Positions 36,395-45,819 of a stretch of 64,000 nt of DNA are shown here, piece by piece. This DNA is from Rhodospirillaceae bacterium (GTDB taxonomy: Bacteria; Pseudomonadota; Alphaproteobacteria; Bin65). How positions within the stretch are numbered: the stretch's first letter is position 1; every line of letters begins with the position of its first letter. The stretch is from the NCBI GenBank assembly GCA_011523655.1, contig WTGH01000034.1, positions 1-64,000 on the forward strand, in the 5' to 3' direction. Under the pieces are notes generated by a model that had not been told where the DNA came from, searched no databases, and saw nothing but the letters and a program-made list of their open reading frames with translations. Made by a program: the position numbers and the translations under genes.

Positions 36395-37173
36395 ATGACC
36401 CATGCGGCGGCGGGGAGCGCCGCGGGGCGCGGACAGGCCCGCGGCGGACGGCGCGGCGGACAGCCGGTTGTCTGGGATCCGGTCCGTGCCTGGAGCTTCA
36501 TCCGGGCGAGCCGGGCCTACCGCAGGGCATGGCTGCGCCGCCTTCCGTCCCCCGGCCTGCCGGAGGCTGCGGCCATTCCGATCAGGCTCCAGTCGGCGTC
36601 GGACCTAGCCGCCCTCGACTGGGGCCTGCTGGCCTGGGAAGACCCGTATGCGGAGAACGGCTCCGTCTCGCCCTTCTGGGCGCGGGGTCCTATGGCGGAC
36701 GGCAGGGCGGTGCGGGACACGCCGCCGCTGGCCGCGCTGGCGTCCGCGGGCGGCGCCTCGCTGGCGGGTCTGCGGCTGGCGGACGGCGCGCTGGTGCTGA
36801 AGATCGAGCGGCCCGGCGCGGCGGTCCAGGTCCGCCTTCCCGGCGGCACGGTGTTCCCGGAGGACGGCGGACTGGAGTTGGTGCGCGCGGTCGTGCACAT
36901 CGAGGACGTCTGGTCCTGCGTCCCGGTCCCTCGGCCGGGGCGGGTACGGGGGACGGAGACGGAGAGCTCCTGGCCGCCCTGGAAGGCAACGCGGAAGGCC
37001 GGACCTACAGGGAGATCGCCGCGGCGATCTGGGGTCCGGACCGGGCGGAGAAGGAATATTATGTCGGCGGCTGGATGCACTCGCGGATCGGGCGCCGGCT
37101 GAGGAAAGCCCGGGCGATCGTGAAGCGGTACCGCGACCTGGCGCGCAGCGCCGGGGGCGATTCCGGCCCGTAG
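36395..37173 (+). pseudogene. DUF6499/DUF2285-like regulator, frameshifted
   Basis: The first part has QPVVWDPVRAWSFIRASRAYR and LDWGLLAWEDPYAENG, resembling the DUF6499 start, then LADGALVLKIERPGAAVQVRLPGG. After a frame change in the GC run near 36925-36960, homology returns as ELLAALEGNAEGRTYREIAAAIWGP and MHSRIGRRLRKARAIVKRYRDLA, a DUF2285-like helix-turn-helix. Such proteins are DNA-binding regulators common on integrative elements in Alphaproteobacteria. One missing base would restore a 259-residue protein, so an assembly error is possible. Confidence 0.6.
36437..36505 (-). repeat. Inverted repeat, copy B
   Basis: Partner of copy A at 35671-35738. It lies within the N-terminal codons of the DUF6499/DUF2285-like pseudogene. 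The copies are about 700 bp apart and enclose the Calx-beta/barrel remnant. Confidence 0.8.
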
Positions 37174-37451
37174 CCCGCGCCGTTCGGGAGGCCGCCCCCC
37201 TCTCCCGCCCCATGCGGCCGCGGCGGCGACCGGCGGCAGGGGAACCGGTTGACGGTTGAAGCCGGACAAGAGCATCGGCGATGTCCGCTGTCCGGTGAAT
37301 TCGACGGCGGTCTGCTTCAACGAAGAGCGGCCGAAGGGCCGCGCCAGGCTGTCGTGCAACGGATGGCGCCCATGGGCGGGCTCGCCGGCCGCGCATCCCC
37401 GGACCGCGCAAGCCTGTCCCGGCCCCCGACCCGGGCAGGCAGGCGGCCCGA

Positions 37452-38660
37452 CTATCCCTCTGCTGCCGTCGGCCCCGGGCAATCCCGGTAAAGGTTGGCC
37501 TCGATCCGGTCGGAGACCCGCCGCGCCGCCTCGTGCACCGATTCGCGCGCCAGATGCGCATAGCGCGCCGTCGTCTGCACCTGGCTGTGGCCGAGCAGGC
37601 GGCCGATCATCGGCAGGCTCTCGCCAAGCGCCAGCGCCCGCGACGCGAACGAGTGCCGGCAGTCGTGCAGCCGCATCTTCTCCAGTCCGGCGCTGTCGCG
37701 AATCTTCTCCCAGTGCCGCTGAAGGCCGGACATGGCGTTGCCGTTCAGCGCTCCCGGGATGACATGGGGGTTGCCGCCGGCCCGCGGGATGCGCGCCAGG
37801 ACCTCGGCGGCCGCCGGCGACAGCTGCACCGTCCGGGGACCCGTCTTGGCGTCGCGAAGGCGCATCTCCCGCGCCTCCAGGTCGACCTGCGCCCAGCGCA
37901 GGGTGAGGATCTCGCTCTTGCGACAGCCGGTCAGCAGCAGCAGGCGGATCGCCAGCGCGGCGTACATGACGGCGCCGCCGCCCGTTTCCGCCTCGTCCAG
38001 CGCCCGGCCGAGGCGCCGGAACTCCCCGTCGGTCAGGAAGCGCTCGTGCCGGCGCTGCCGGTTCATCGCGATCTGCCGGCACGGGTTGCTGCCTTCCGGT
38101 ACAAGCTCCCGCTCCTCGGCCGCCCGGTAGATGCGAGACAGCATCTCGACCGCCCGGTTGGCCGCAGTCGGCGTCTTGCCGAGACTGTGATGGAACGCCG
38201 ACACCGCCGCATGGTCCAGCGACAGCGCCGGCTTGCCGCCGAGCCTCGGCAGGATGTGCCTGTCGATCGCATACCGATAGGACCTCGCCGAGGCCGCCTT
38301 CAGGCGCACCGCCACGACCTCCTTGAGATAGAGTTCCGCCAGGTCCGCCACCGTCGGCCCCTTCGCCTCCGTCACCGCCATCGGCTCGGGGACCGGCGCC
38401 TCCCCGGCCTTGATCCGGGCGACGATCAGCGCCGCCCGGCGGCGCGCCTCCTCCGCGGAGATCACGCCGTGGCGCCCGACCGTCACCCGCTTGCCGTTGC
38501 TGCCACCCGCCCGGGTCTGCACGACGTAGACCTTGCGCCCCGTGGGATAGACCCGCACCCCGAAGCCCAGCAGCTCGCTGTCCCAGAACACCGTGTCCTT
38601 CCCTGCGGTCAGCGCCTCCACGGTGCGCCGCGAGATCGTCGTCCGCCCGAGCTTGGCCAT
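37452..38660 (-). CDS. Tyrosine integrase (tandem copy 1)
   Basis: A 402-residue integrase with the DUF4102-like N-terminal domain (TVFWDSELLGFGVRVYPTGRK), a core-binding domain near residues 100-200 (ADLAELYLKEV) and a full catalytic domain: arginine in LTGCRKSEILTLRW, RLHDCRHSFASRAL, IGRLLGHSQ and tyrosine in TTARYAHLA. It would catalyse excision or integration of an element. A paralogue lies 25 nt upstream on the same strand. The start at ATG 38658-38660 gives the normal N terminus. Confidence 0.9.
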   Translation of the reverse strand: MAKLGRTTISRRTVEALTAGKDTVFWDSELLGFGVRVYPTGRKVYVVQTRAGGSNGKRVTVGRHGVISAEEARRRAALIVARIKAGEAPVPEPMAVTEAKGPTVADLAELYLKEVVAVRLKAASARSYRYAIDRHILPRLGGKPALSLDHAAVSAFHHSLGKTPTAANRAVEMLSRIYRAAEERELVPEGSNPCRQIAMNRQRRHERFLTDGEFRRLGRALDEAETGGGAVMYAALAIRLLLLTGCRKSEILTLRWAQVDLEAREMRLRDAKTGPRTVQLSPAAAEVLARIPRAGGNPHVIPGALNGNAMSGLQRHWEKIRDSAGLEKMRLHDCRHSFASRALALGESLPMIGRLLGHSQVQTTARYAHLARESVHEAARRVSDRIEANLYRDCPGPTAAEG

Positions 38661-38685
38661 GTCCCTTCCTATCGTCCCCGCCGGC

Positions 38686-39867
38686 CTACGCCGCTTCGGC
38701 TTTGCCGTCGCGGGACAGCAGATCGCCGCCGATGCTGTCCCCGACCTTCGCCGCCGAAGCCCGCTCGGTGTCGCGCGCGAGATGGGCGTATTTGACCGTG
38801 GTCATCACCGTCCTGTGGCCGAGCAGCCGCGCGATGACCGGCAGTCCCTCGCCGATCGCCAGCGCCTGGGAGGCAAAGGAGTGCCGCAGGTCGTGAAGCC
38901 GCACGTCCTCCAGCCCGGCGCGCGCCCGCAGCCGGTTCCAGAGCGGGTCGAGGCGCGCGAGGCGGCCTTCCGTCTTCCCGCCCGCGATCACCCAGGGATT
39001 GCCCCCGGCGCGCGGTATCCGCGCCAGCACCCGTTCCACCGCCGGTGTGAGCGGCACCCGGCGCGGTCCCGTCTTGGTCTCGCGCAGCCGCAGCTCGCCC
39101 GCCGTGCGGTCGACGTCGTCCCACCGCAGCGTCAGGATCTCGTTCCTGCGGCAGCCGGTCAGCAGCAGCAGGCGGACCGCCGCGACCGCCGAGGCCATGA
39201 GCGGTCCCTCGGCCTCCGCCTCGAACAGCACCCGGCCGAGCCGGGCGTATTCCTCCCCGGTCAGGAACCGCTCGCAGCCGTGCTGCGCATAGCGCTTCAC
39301 CGACCGGCACGGATTGGGCCGTGCCGGCGTCATGCCCCACGCCACCGCCAGTCTGAACATCCTGGAGAGCACGCCGACAGCCTGGTTGGCTTGGGCGGGC
39401 GTGTCCCGCAGCCTGTAGTGCAATGCCGCGGCATGGGACCGGTCGACCTCGCCCAGCTTCAGCCCGCCGAGCGCCGGCAGGATGTGCCGGTCGAGCAGGC
39501 GCCCGACGACCGCCGCCGTTCCCGGCCGGCAGTTCCGCGTCACATGCGCGTCCATGTAGCGCGCCGCCAGGTCGGCCACCGTCGGCTCCTTCGGGGCGGG
39601 CGCCGCCGGGTCCTCGCCGCGCCGGATGCGGTCGACGATCTCCGCCGCCTTCTTGCGCGCCTCCTCGGCCGTCATGTCCACGCACCGGCCGATGACGGCG
39701 CGCTTCGGCAGACCGCCCGGCACGCGCGCCTGGGCGACGAAGACCTTGCGCCCGGTGGCGTGCACCCGAACCCCGAACCCCGGCAGCGCGCTGTCCCAGA
39801 ACACCCGGTCGCCGCGCTCCACGGACAGGGCGTCGATGCTTCGCTTGCTGAGCTTGACGGTCGCCAA
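38686..39867 (-). CDS. Tyrosine integrase (tandem copy 2)
   Basis: A 393-residue paralogue of the downstream integrase with the same layout: VFWDSALPGFGVRVHATGRK, ADLAARYMDAH, LTGCRRNEILTLRWDDV, RLHDLRHSFASQAL, IARLLGHRTVM and tyrosine in TTVKYAHLARD. All catalytic residues are present. Start TTG 39865-39867 has a GGAGA ribosome site about 9 nt upstream. The two copies align over their whole length but differ widely, so they are an old pair rather than a fresh duplication. The large non-coding stretch beyond the start contains candidate binding sites. Confidence 0.88.
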   Translation of the reverse strand: MATVKLSKRSIDALSVERGDRVFWDSALPGFGVRVHATGRKVFVAQARVPGGLPKRAVIGRCVDMTAEEARKKAAEIVDRIRRGEDPAAPAPKEPTVADLAARYMDAHVTRNCRPGTAAVVGRLLDRHILPALGGLKLGEVDRSHAAALHYRLRDTPAQANQAVGVLSRMFRLAVAWGMTPARPNPCRSVKRYAQHGCERFLTGEEYARLGRVLFEAEAEGPLMASAVAAVRLLLLTGCRRNEILTLRWDDVDRTAGELRLRETKTGPRRVPLTPAVERVLARIPRAGGNPWVIAGGKTEGRLARLDPLWNRLRARAGLEDVRLHDLRHSFASQALAIGEGLPVIARLLGHRTVMTTVKYAHLARDTERASAAKVGDSIGGDLLSRDGKAEAA

Positions 39868-40112
39868 CGCGGGAGTCTCCGGATCGAAATTCGAACGCCG
39901 ACCGGACTCCTACCAAATCCGTCTTCAAATCGCAACCGACCGATGGTCAAATCCGGGTCTCCACCCGTCGCCATCGGTCGGCCGATTGCGGAAGCTGCAA
40001 TGTCGGGTGTATCTCTAAATCTATGATTTATAAAGTCTTATGATAACTTCGTCGCCATTCGTCAAAGCACGGCCCCCTATGTCGCGAATACCGCCATCTT
40101 GTATTACGTTTT

Positions 40113-40132
40113 GTCATGATTCGTCATGTTTC
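40113..40132 (+). repeat. Two phased GTCATG repeats
   Basis: GTCATGATTC and GTCATGTTTC lie head-to-tail, exactly 10 bp apart. The same motif recurs three times at 40904-40933. Helical phasing suggests binding sites for one protein. Confidence 0.55.
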
Positions 40133-40281
40133 TCCGTTTCCGGCCGAATGCCGCGCCTCCGGTCCGGCAGCCCCTCCCCGGGAGATTCCGTTGCAAAAAG
40201 GGGCGCTGACCGAATCCCCCTCCCCTTGGAATTCCTCTGCGAAAGGGTGTGCCGGATGGGCCGGACGCCGGAAAACGGCCG

Positions 40282-40305
40282 GATTTTGAATGAATATTCA
40301 AAATC
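40282..40305. promoter_or_regulatory. AT-rich palindrome
   Basis: GATTTTGAAT and ATTCAAAATC are perfect 10-bp arms around GAAT. It stands out in GC-rich DNA about 410 nt upstream of integrase copy 2 and has the form of an operator or integrase/excisionase site. Confidence 0.45.
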
Positions 40306-40903
40306 AGTTCCTCTAAATCTTTGAAATCGCTCTGTTTTTGGGAATTTGACAGACCGTTCGTTCTAGAATGTTTTTTTGCTCCCGGCGGCCCTAACCCGTT
40401 GGAATCGTTTGAAAAACATCTCTCGGAAGTGCGCAAAATCACTCTCTATAGGAATTTTTCCAGCCACCCGGCCGAGCCGGAACGCCGGTCGACACCGGGG
40501 GCGGCACCACCGGGCAGGATCGAGGCCAGCATGGCCCGGCGGAATCGGAGGGTCGAACCGGAGGGTCGAATCGGACGGGGTCCGGCCGTCAAGCCCCTTG
40601 GCGCATAGGGTGGCGCAGCGAATGGCCGGTCGGCGGCGGCGGGCCGGAAAGCGGGATGAGTGAAACGGTCCCGCACGGTCCTCCGCCTGTTTCTTCGTTT
40701 GCTTCTTTTCGGGAGGGGCGTCGGCCGGCCGCGGCAGGCGCACTTCGGGCGTTAACGGGGTCGATATAGGGCGCGGGCTCATCCGTGTCAAGGAATATTA
40801 TCGAAAAAAAGGAAATTTTGTTGAAAGACCGGCCCGGCTCACGGCTTTTCGCAGGGAATCCTTGGGGGGATTCGAACGGTGCTCCCGAGGGGATGTGCGG
40901 CCG

Positions 40904-40933
40904 TGTCATGAAATGTCATGAGTCGTCATGAAT
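40904..40933 (+). repeat. Three phased GTCATGA repeats
   Basis: GTCATGAAAT, GTCATGAGTC and GTCATGAATG are contiguous 10-bp direct repeats. Together with the pair near 40.1 kb they bracket about 770 bp. Confidence 0.6.
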
Positions 40934-40943
40934 GGCCGTTCGC

Positions 40944-40993
40944 GTCATCCCGACCCGTCATTCCTTCACCCGCTTCGCTTCCGTCGGGATGAC
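40944..40993. repeat. REP-like inverted repeat
   Basis: GTCATCCCGAC at 40944-40954 is mirrored by GTCGGGATGAC at 40983-40993. The same end type (GTCAT..CGAC) is seen in the element at 60767. Probably a dispersed chromosomal palindrome marking the flank of the island. Confidence 0.6.
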
Positions 40994-41125
40994 GATGCGG
41001 GGGCGGTCGGTCGGGGCGGCGGCGGTTTCGGGGAGGCGTCCGGGCCATGACGCAGATATAGGCAAATGAGCTGCGAATACAAGAACAAAACAAGAAAATG
41101 AGCAGGCCGGGCTTTGCCCGCCATC

Positions 41126-41920
41126 CTACGGCAGCGCTTCCGTCGTCTTGCGCACGGCGTCCCGGAGTGCGGGGAGATACACATCGAGCATCCGCTGAAC
41201 CGGCGTGCGTGCGGCGGCGCCCCCGATATTGAGCGCCGCTATGCAGGCGCCCGTGCGGTCGAAGAGCGGCACGGCGATGGAGCGGACGCCGGGCTCCAGC
41301 TCCTCGTCGACCAGGCAGAAGCCCCGGGCCCGCACCTTGTCGATCTCGGCGCGCAGCCGGTCGGGGTCGGTAATCGTGCGCGGCGCCCGTTTCTCCAGCG
41401 TCGTCCGCGCCAGATATCCGTCCAGCCAGTCCGGCGGGCGGTGGGCCAGCAGCACCCGGCCGAGCGACGTGCAGTAGACCGGCAGGCGCGTGCCGATGCT
41501 GAGATTGACCGCCATGATCCGGGTCGCCGGGACGCGCGCAACATAGACGATCTCGTCGCCGTCGAGCACCGCCGCCGAACAGCTTTCCTGCATCGTGAGG
41601 GCGACCTGCTCCATGAAGGGCTGGGCGATGTGCCACCAGCTCATGGAGGAGAGATAGGCATAGCCGAGACGCAGGATGTGGGGTGTCAGCGAGAAATGCT
41701 TGCCGTCGGACGCGACGAAGCCGAGGTCTTCCAGGGTGAGCAGGAAGCGGCGCGCCGCGGCCCGTGTCATGCCCGTGGCGGCGGAAACTTCGGTGAGCGT
41801 CATCGACGGCCGCTCCGGCCCGAAGGCCTGGATCACCGCCAGGCCGCGGGCCAGCGAACGGACCCGTTCCCGGTCGGCGGCCGGCGGCTGGGCGGGATAC
41901 GCGCTCTCCGGCCGGTTCAT
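41126..41920 (-). CDS. IclR family regulator (PcaU/PobR-like)
   Basis: A 264-residue transcription factor. The N-terminal winged helix covers ARGLAVIQAFGPERPSMTLTEVSAATGMTRAAARRFLLTLED. The C-terminal effector domain includes MAVNLSIGTRLPVYCTSLGRVLLA, DEELEPGVRSIAVPLFDRTG and AALNIGGAAART. The closest general pattern is the PcaU/PobR/PcaR group, which senses aromatic acids or ketoadipate-type products. It is the last gene of the 11-gene catabolic operon and overlaps the Rieske gene by 4 nt (ATGA). It probably controls the palindromic sites at the front of the operon near 51.5 kb. Confidence 0.9.
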   Translation of the reverse strand: MNRPESAYPAQPPAADRERVRSLARGLAVIQAFGPERPSMTLTEVSAATGMTRAAARRFLLTLEDLGFVASDGKHFSLTPHILRLGYAYLSSMSWWHIAQPFMEQVALTMQESCSAAVLDGDEIVYVARVPATRIMAVNLSIGTRLPVYCTSLGRVLLAHRPPDWLDGYLARTTLEKRAPRTITDPDRLRAEIDKVRARGFCLVDEELEPGVRSIAVPLFDRTGACIAALNIGGAAARTPVQRMLDVYLPALRDAVRKTTEALP

Positions 41921-42351
41921 GCCGCACTCTCCGCCCTCGCCGCGCTTTCGGCCGCAACCGCCGCCGGTTCGGGCTCGCCGATCACGACGGCGCCGCCGCG
42001 CACCTCGACCGGCACCGCGTTGAGCGCATAGCCCTCGACCGGGCCGGAGACGCAATGGCCGTCGACCGGCCGGAAGCAGGCATAGTGCCAGGCGCACTGG
42101 ATCAGGCCGTCGGAATTCAGCAGCTCGTCGGGCCTGGCGGTCATCCGGATCTTGAAATGCGGGCACTGGTTGATGTAGGCGCGCGGCCCGTCCTCCGTAC
42201 CGACCAGGATCAGGTCGAACGCCGTCTTGCCTTCGCCCCAGGTGAACGCGCGCGCCTCGCCGGCGCCGATTTCCGCCGCGGCGCACAGCCGGTCGCCAGG
42301 CGACGGTGCGAAGGGACGGCGGTACCAGGGCCGGTCGAATCGTACGGTCAT
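41917..42351 (-). CDS. Rieske [2Fe-2S] ferredoxin-type protein
   Basis: A 144-residue small Rieske protein. Cluster ligands are in QCPHFKIRM and CAWHYACF (CxH then CxxH, 19 residues between). It lacks a catalytic mononuclear-iron domain, so it is an electron carrier or a regulatory subunit rather than an oxygenase. Within a hydroquinone operon it could feed electrons to an unseen ring-hydroxylating enzyme or reactivate the dioxygenase iron, as small ferredoxins do in other aromatic pathways; both are inference. It begins 12 nt after the permease stop. Confidence 0.85.
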   Translation of the reverse strand: MTVRFDRPWYRRPFAPSPGDRLCAAAEIGAGEARAFTWGEGKTAFDLILVGTEDGPRAYINQCPHFKIRMTARPDELLNSDGLIQCAWHYACFRPVDGHCVSGPVEGYALNAVPVEVRGGAVVIGEPEPAAVAAESAARAESAA

Positions 42352-42363
42352 GCCCCCATCCCG

Positions 42364-43401
42364 TTACGGACTGCCCGGCGGGCCGCCGTCGCGCAGATAG
42401 AGCCGCCGCTGGACCGGGAAGAAATGCAGGTCGAAGCGCGCAGCGAGCAGGCCCCAGATGCCCTGCGGCGCGCGCAGCATGATGACGACGGCGACCAGGC
42501 CCAGGATCATCAGGTACCAGCTGCCCAGGTCGGCCAGGAACTCGCGCAGGATGAAGAAGACGATGGTGCCGACGATCGGCCCCTCGATCCGCCCGATGCC
42601 GCCGATCACCACGATGAAGATGACATAGGCGGTCCAGTCGATCAGGCTGAAGGCGGCGTCCGGCGCGATGCGGAACTTCTGGAGATAGATCAGCGCGCCG
42701 ATGAAGCCGGTGATCGAGGCTGCCAGAACGTAGACGTAGAGTTTGGTCCGGAAATTGTTGACGCCCAGGCTTTCCGAGGCCGCCTCGCTGTCGCGGATGG
42801 CGGTGAGCCCCAGCCCGTAGCGCGAGCGCAGCATCCAGTAGACGATCCCGGTCGACGCCACGGCAACGGCGACGCCGATCGCGAAGACCACCAGTTCCCG
42901 TTCCGAACGGCTGCCGGCGACCGCCTTGATCACGCCGATCGGCAGGCTCATGCCCGAGCCGCCGCCGAGGTCCGACACCTGGGCGAAGCTGAGGCGGTAG
43001 ACCTCCGCCGTCACCCAGGTGCCGATGGCGAAATAGGCGCCGCGCAGCCGGAACACGATGAGCGCAGTCGGAATCGCGAACAGGGCCGCGGCCACGGCGG
43101 CGAGCGGCAGCGCCAGCAGCGGATGGACGCCCAGCCAGATCGAAAAGACGAACAGCGCATAGCCGCCGAGGCCGACGAAGGCCTGCTGGCCGACCGAGAC
43201 CAGCCCGGCATAGCCGGCCAGCAGGTTCCACATCTGCGCCAGCGCCAGGAAATAGCAGAATTCGACCACCAGCCGCATTTCGGCCCGGCCGCCCCACCAG
43301 GGCGTCGTCGCCAGGAAGACGACGCCGGCCAGCAGGACCAGCAGGCCGACGCGGCTGGTGCGGGTCGCCGTCGCGACGCGGTATTGCGCGGTATCCGCCA
43401 T
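42364..43401 (-). CDS. livM: Branched-chain-type ABC permease LivM
   Basis: A 345-residue inner-membrane permease with about nine hydrophobic helices. Typical pieces are NLLAGYAGLVSVGQQAFVGLGGY, LRGAYFAIGTWVTAEV, the cytoplasmic coupling region LTAIRDSEAASESLGV and VIGGIGRIEGPIVGT. It pairs with LivH. The operon position beside aromatic-degrading enzymes suggests that the transported compound is an aromatic rather than leucine. A 10-nt gap to livH supports co-translation. Confidence 0.9.
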   Translation of the reverse strand: MADTAQYRVATATRTSRVGLLVLLAGVVFLATTPWWGGRAEMRLVVEFCYFLALAQMWNLLAGYAGLVSVGQQAFVGLGGYALFVFSIWLGVHPLLALPLAAVAAALFAIPTALIVFRLRGAYFAIGTWVTAEVYRLSFAQVSDLGGGSGMSLPIGVIKAVAGSRSERELVVFAIGVAVAVASTGIVYWMLRSRYGLGLTAIRDSEAASESLGVNNFRTKLYVYVLAASITGFIGALIYLQKFRIAPDAAFSLIDWTAYVIFIVVIGGIGRIEGPIVGTIVFFILREFLADLGSWYLMILGLVAVVIMLRAPQGIWGLLAARFDLHFFPVQRRLYLRDGGPPGSP

Positions 43402-43412
43402 GTGCCGCGGCC

Positions 43413-44279
43413 TCAGTCGACCGCCCGGGGGAACAGGCCGCGCGGCCGGACCACCAGGAGGATCAGGAACACGACATGGCCGGCCAGCTGGTCGGCGCCG
43501 GGAAACAGCTTGCCGCCGACGATCTGGGAGACGCCGAGGATGATGCCGCCGGCCAGCGTGCCCCACAGGCTGCCCAGCCCGCCGATGATGACGGCCTCGA
43601 AGGCGTAGATCAGCCGGCCCGGTCCGATGCTGGGATCGAAGGAGGTGCGCATGCCGAGGAACACGCCGGCGAGCGCCACGACCGCGAGCGAGATCGCCAT
43701 GGCGAGGGCGAAGATGTGGCGGTTGTCGATGCCCATCAGGCGGGCCGTGTCCGCATCGTCGGAGGTCGCCCGGAAGGCGCTGCCCAGTGCGGTGCGGTAG
43801 AACAGGAATTGCAGGCCGGCGATCACCGCGATAGCGCAGGCGAACACGATCATCGGGAACACGCCGACCGCCAGCCCTTCGACGATCTGGAGGCTCGCCG
43901 TCTGCAGGGCGCCGGCCGGCAGCTTCTGGCTGTCCGCCGAGAAGATTTCCAGCAGCGCGTTCTGGATGATGATCGACAGGCCGAAGGTGACGAGCAGGGG
44001 CGGCAGGATATCCGGCCCCAGGGTGAAGTTGAGCACGCCGCGCTGGAGCGCATAGCCGATTGCGAACATCAGCGGCACGACAATCAGCAGGCAGACCAGC
44101 GGGTGCAGGCCGAAGCCGCTGACGATGGCGAGGCCGAGGAAGCTCGACAGCACGATCAGGTCGCCATGGGCGATGTTGACCAGCCGCATCACGCCGAAGA
44201 TCAGCGACAGGCCGGTGGCGAAGAGCGCATACAGCCCGCCGACCAGAACGCCCTGAATGACGGCGTTGACCCAGTCCAT
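43413..44279 (-). CDS. livH: Branched-chain-type ABC permease LivH
   Basis: A 288-residue permease with eight or so helices: VLVGGLYALFATGLSLIFGVMRLVNIAHGD at the start and a coupling loop region near FRATSDDADTARLMGID. The conserved end is FEAVIIGGLGSLWGTLAGGIILG. It forms the heteromeric pore with LivM. The gene lies between livM and livF in the standard order. Confidence 0.92.
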   Translation of the reverse strand: MDWVNAVIQGVLVGGLYALFATGLSLIFGVMRLVNIAHGDLIVLSSFLGLAIVSGFGLHPLVCLLIVVPLMFAIGYALQRGVLNFTLGPDILPPLLVTFGLSIIIQNALLEIFSADSQKLPAGALQTASLQIVEGLAVGVFPMIVFACAIAVIAGLQFLFYRTALGSAFRATSDDADTARLMGIDNRHIFALAMAISLAVVALAGVFLGMRTSFDPSIGPGRLIYAFEAVIIGGLGSLWGTLAGGIILGVSQIVGGKLFPGADQLAGHVVFLILLVVRPRGLFPRAVD

Positions 44280-44312
44280 CAGTCAATCCGTTCCATCAGT
44301 CGGCCCGGCCCG

Positions 44313-45019
44313 TCACGCGGCGCCCTTGAGCCCGAAATAGGCTTCCCGGATGGCGTCGTGGCTGAGTTCGTCGGGCGGGCCTTCCAGCGTGACGCGCCCC
44401 TCCATGAAACAGTAGACCCGGTCGGAGACCGCCATGGCCTGCTGGATATCCTGCTCGACCACGACGACGGTGGTGCCGGCTTCCTGAATGGCGGGCAGGG
44501 CGTCGTAGATGTCCTTGATGATCGTCGGCGCGAGGCCGAGGCTGATCTCGTCGCACAGCAGCAGTTCGGGGTTCGACATCAGCGCCCGGCCGATGGCGAC
44601 CATCTGCTGCTGGCCGCCGGAAAGGGCGGTCGCCGGCGTCCGGCGGCGTTCCTGCATGAAGGGGAACAGGTCGAGGATCCGGTCGACCGACCAGCCGCCC
44701 TCCCGGCCGCTGTAGGCGCCGATCTTCAGGTTTTCCTCGACCGTGAGCGAGGGGAACAGCTTGCGGCCCTCGGGCACCATGGCGATGCCGAGGCCGACGA
44801 TCCGGTTGGCCGGCAGGTCGCCGATCGGTTGCCCGTTGAAACGGATGGCCTCAGCGGCGTTGGCGAGCAGGCCGGTCAGGCTGCGCAGGAAGGTCGACTT
44901 GCCGGCGCCGTTGGAGCCGATGATAGCGACGGTTTCGCCTTCCGCGATCGCGAAATCGATGCCGAACAGGGCCTGGAAATCGCCGTAGAAGGCCGTGAGG
45001 CCGCTTGTCTCCAGCAGAC

Positions 45020-45023
<4 letters not shown>
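44313..45023 (-). CDS. livF: ABC transporter ATPase LivF
   Basis: A 236-residue ATP-binding subunit. Walker A reads IIGSNGAGKSTFL, the signature ALSGGQQQMVAIGRAL, and Walker B LLLCDEISLGLAP. The H-loop position carries glutamine (VVVEQDI), as is common in LivF. It overlaps livG by 4 nt (ATGA) and would energise uptake with LivG. Confidence 0.92.
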
Positions 45024-45742
<719 letters not shown>

Positions 45743-45819
45743 GGCTTCCTGTGTCCGGTTTTCGGGACGGAGCCGCCGCCCCGTCCCGAATCTCCGGTCC
45801 CGACAGACCGCCTGGCGGC

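Larger units (their letters stand above)
1955..40940. mobile_element. Composite genomic island (defence, recombinase and conjugation remnants)
   Basis: The stretch is bounded by tyrosine integrases on both sides (1955-4533 and 37452-39867). It carries defence genes, serine recombinases, ParB-like genes, an F-type TraG and many broken genes. Base composition drops in several parts, for example around 5.3-6 kb and 22.7-26 kb. Ordinary metabolic genes lie outside it. No tRNA or convincing direct repeat was seen that would fix the attachment sites, so the ends are approximate and more than one insertion is likely. The cytochrome b561 neighbourhood inside it looks chromosomal. Confidence 0.55.
39868..41125. 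other. 1.26-kb non-coding end of the island
   Basis: No convincing gene. It contains phased GTCATGA repeats at both sides, an AT-rich palindrome and a REP-like inverted repeat, each listed separately. Local composition alternates between AT-rich patches (40000-40140, 40260-40460, 40780-40830) and GC-rich blocks. Confidence 0.55.

Noticed and set aside
40865-40890. tRNA-like GTTCGAATCC (minus strand) near the island end
   Set aside because: The putative T-arm does not pair around the loop and no acceptor, anticodon or D arm could be placed, so it is not a tRNA or a clear 3' tRNA attachment fragment.
40589-40909. 106-codon minus-strand frame in the non-coding end
   Set aside because: No homology, no ribosome site, and composition switches inside it; likely chance.
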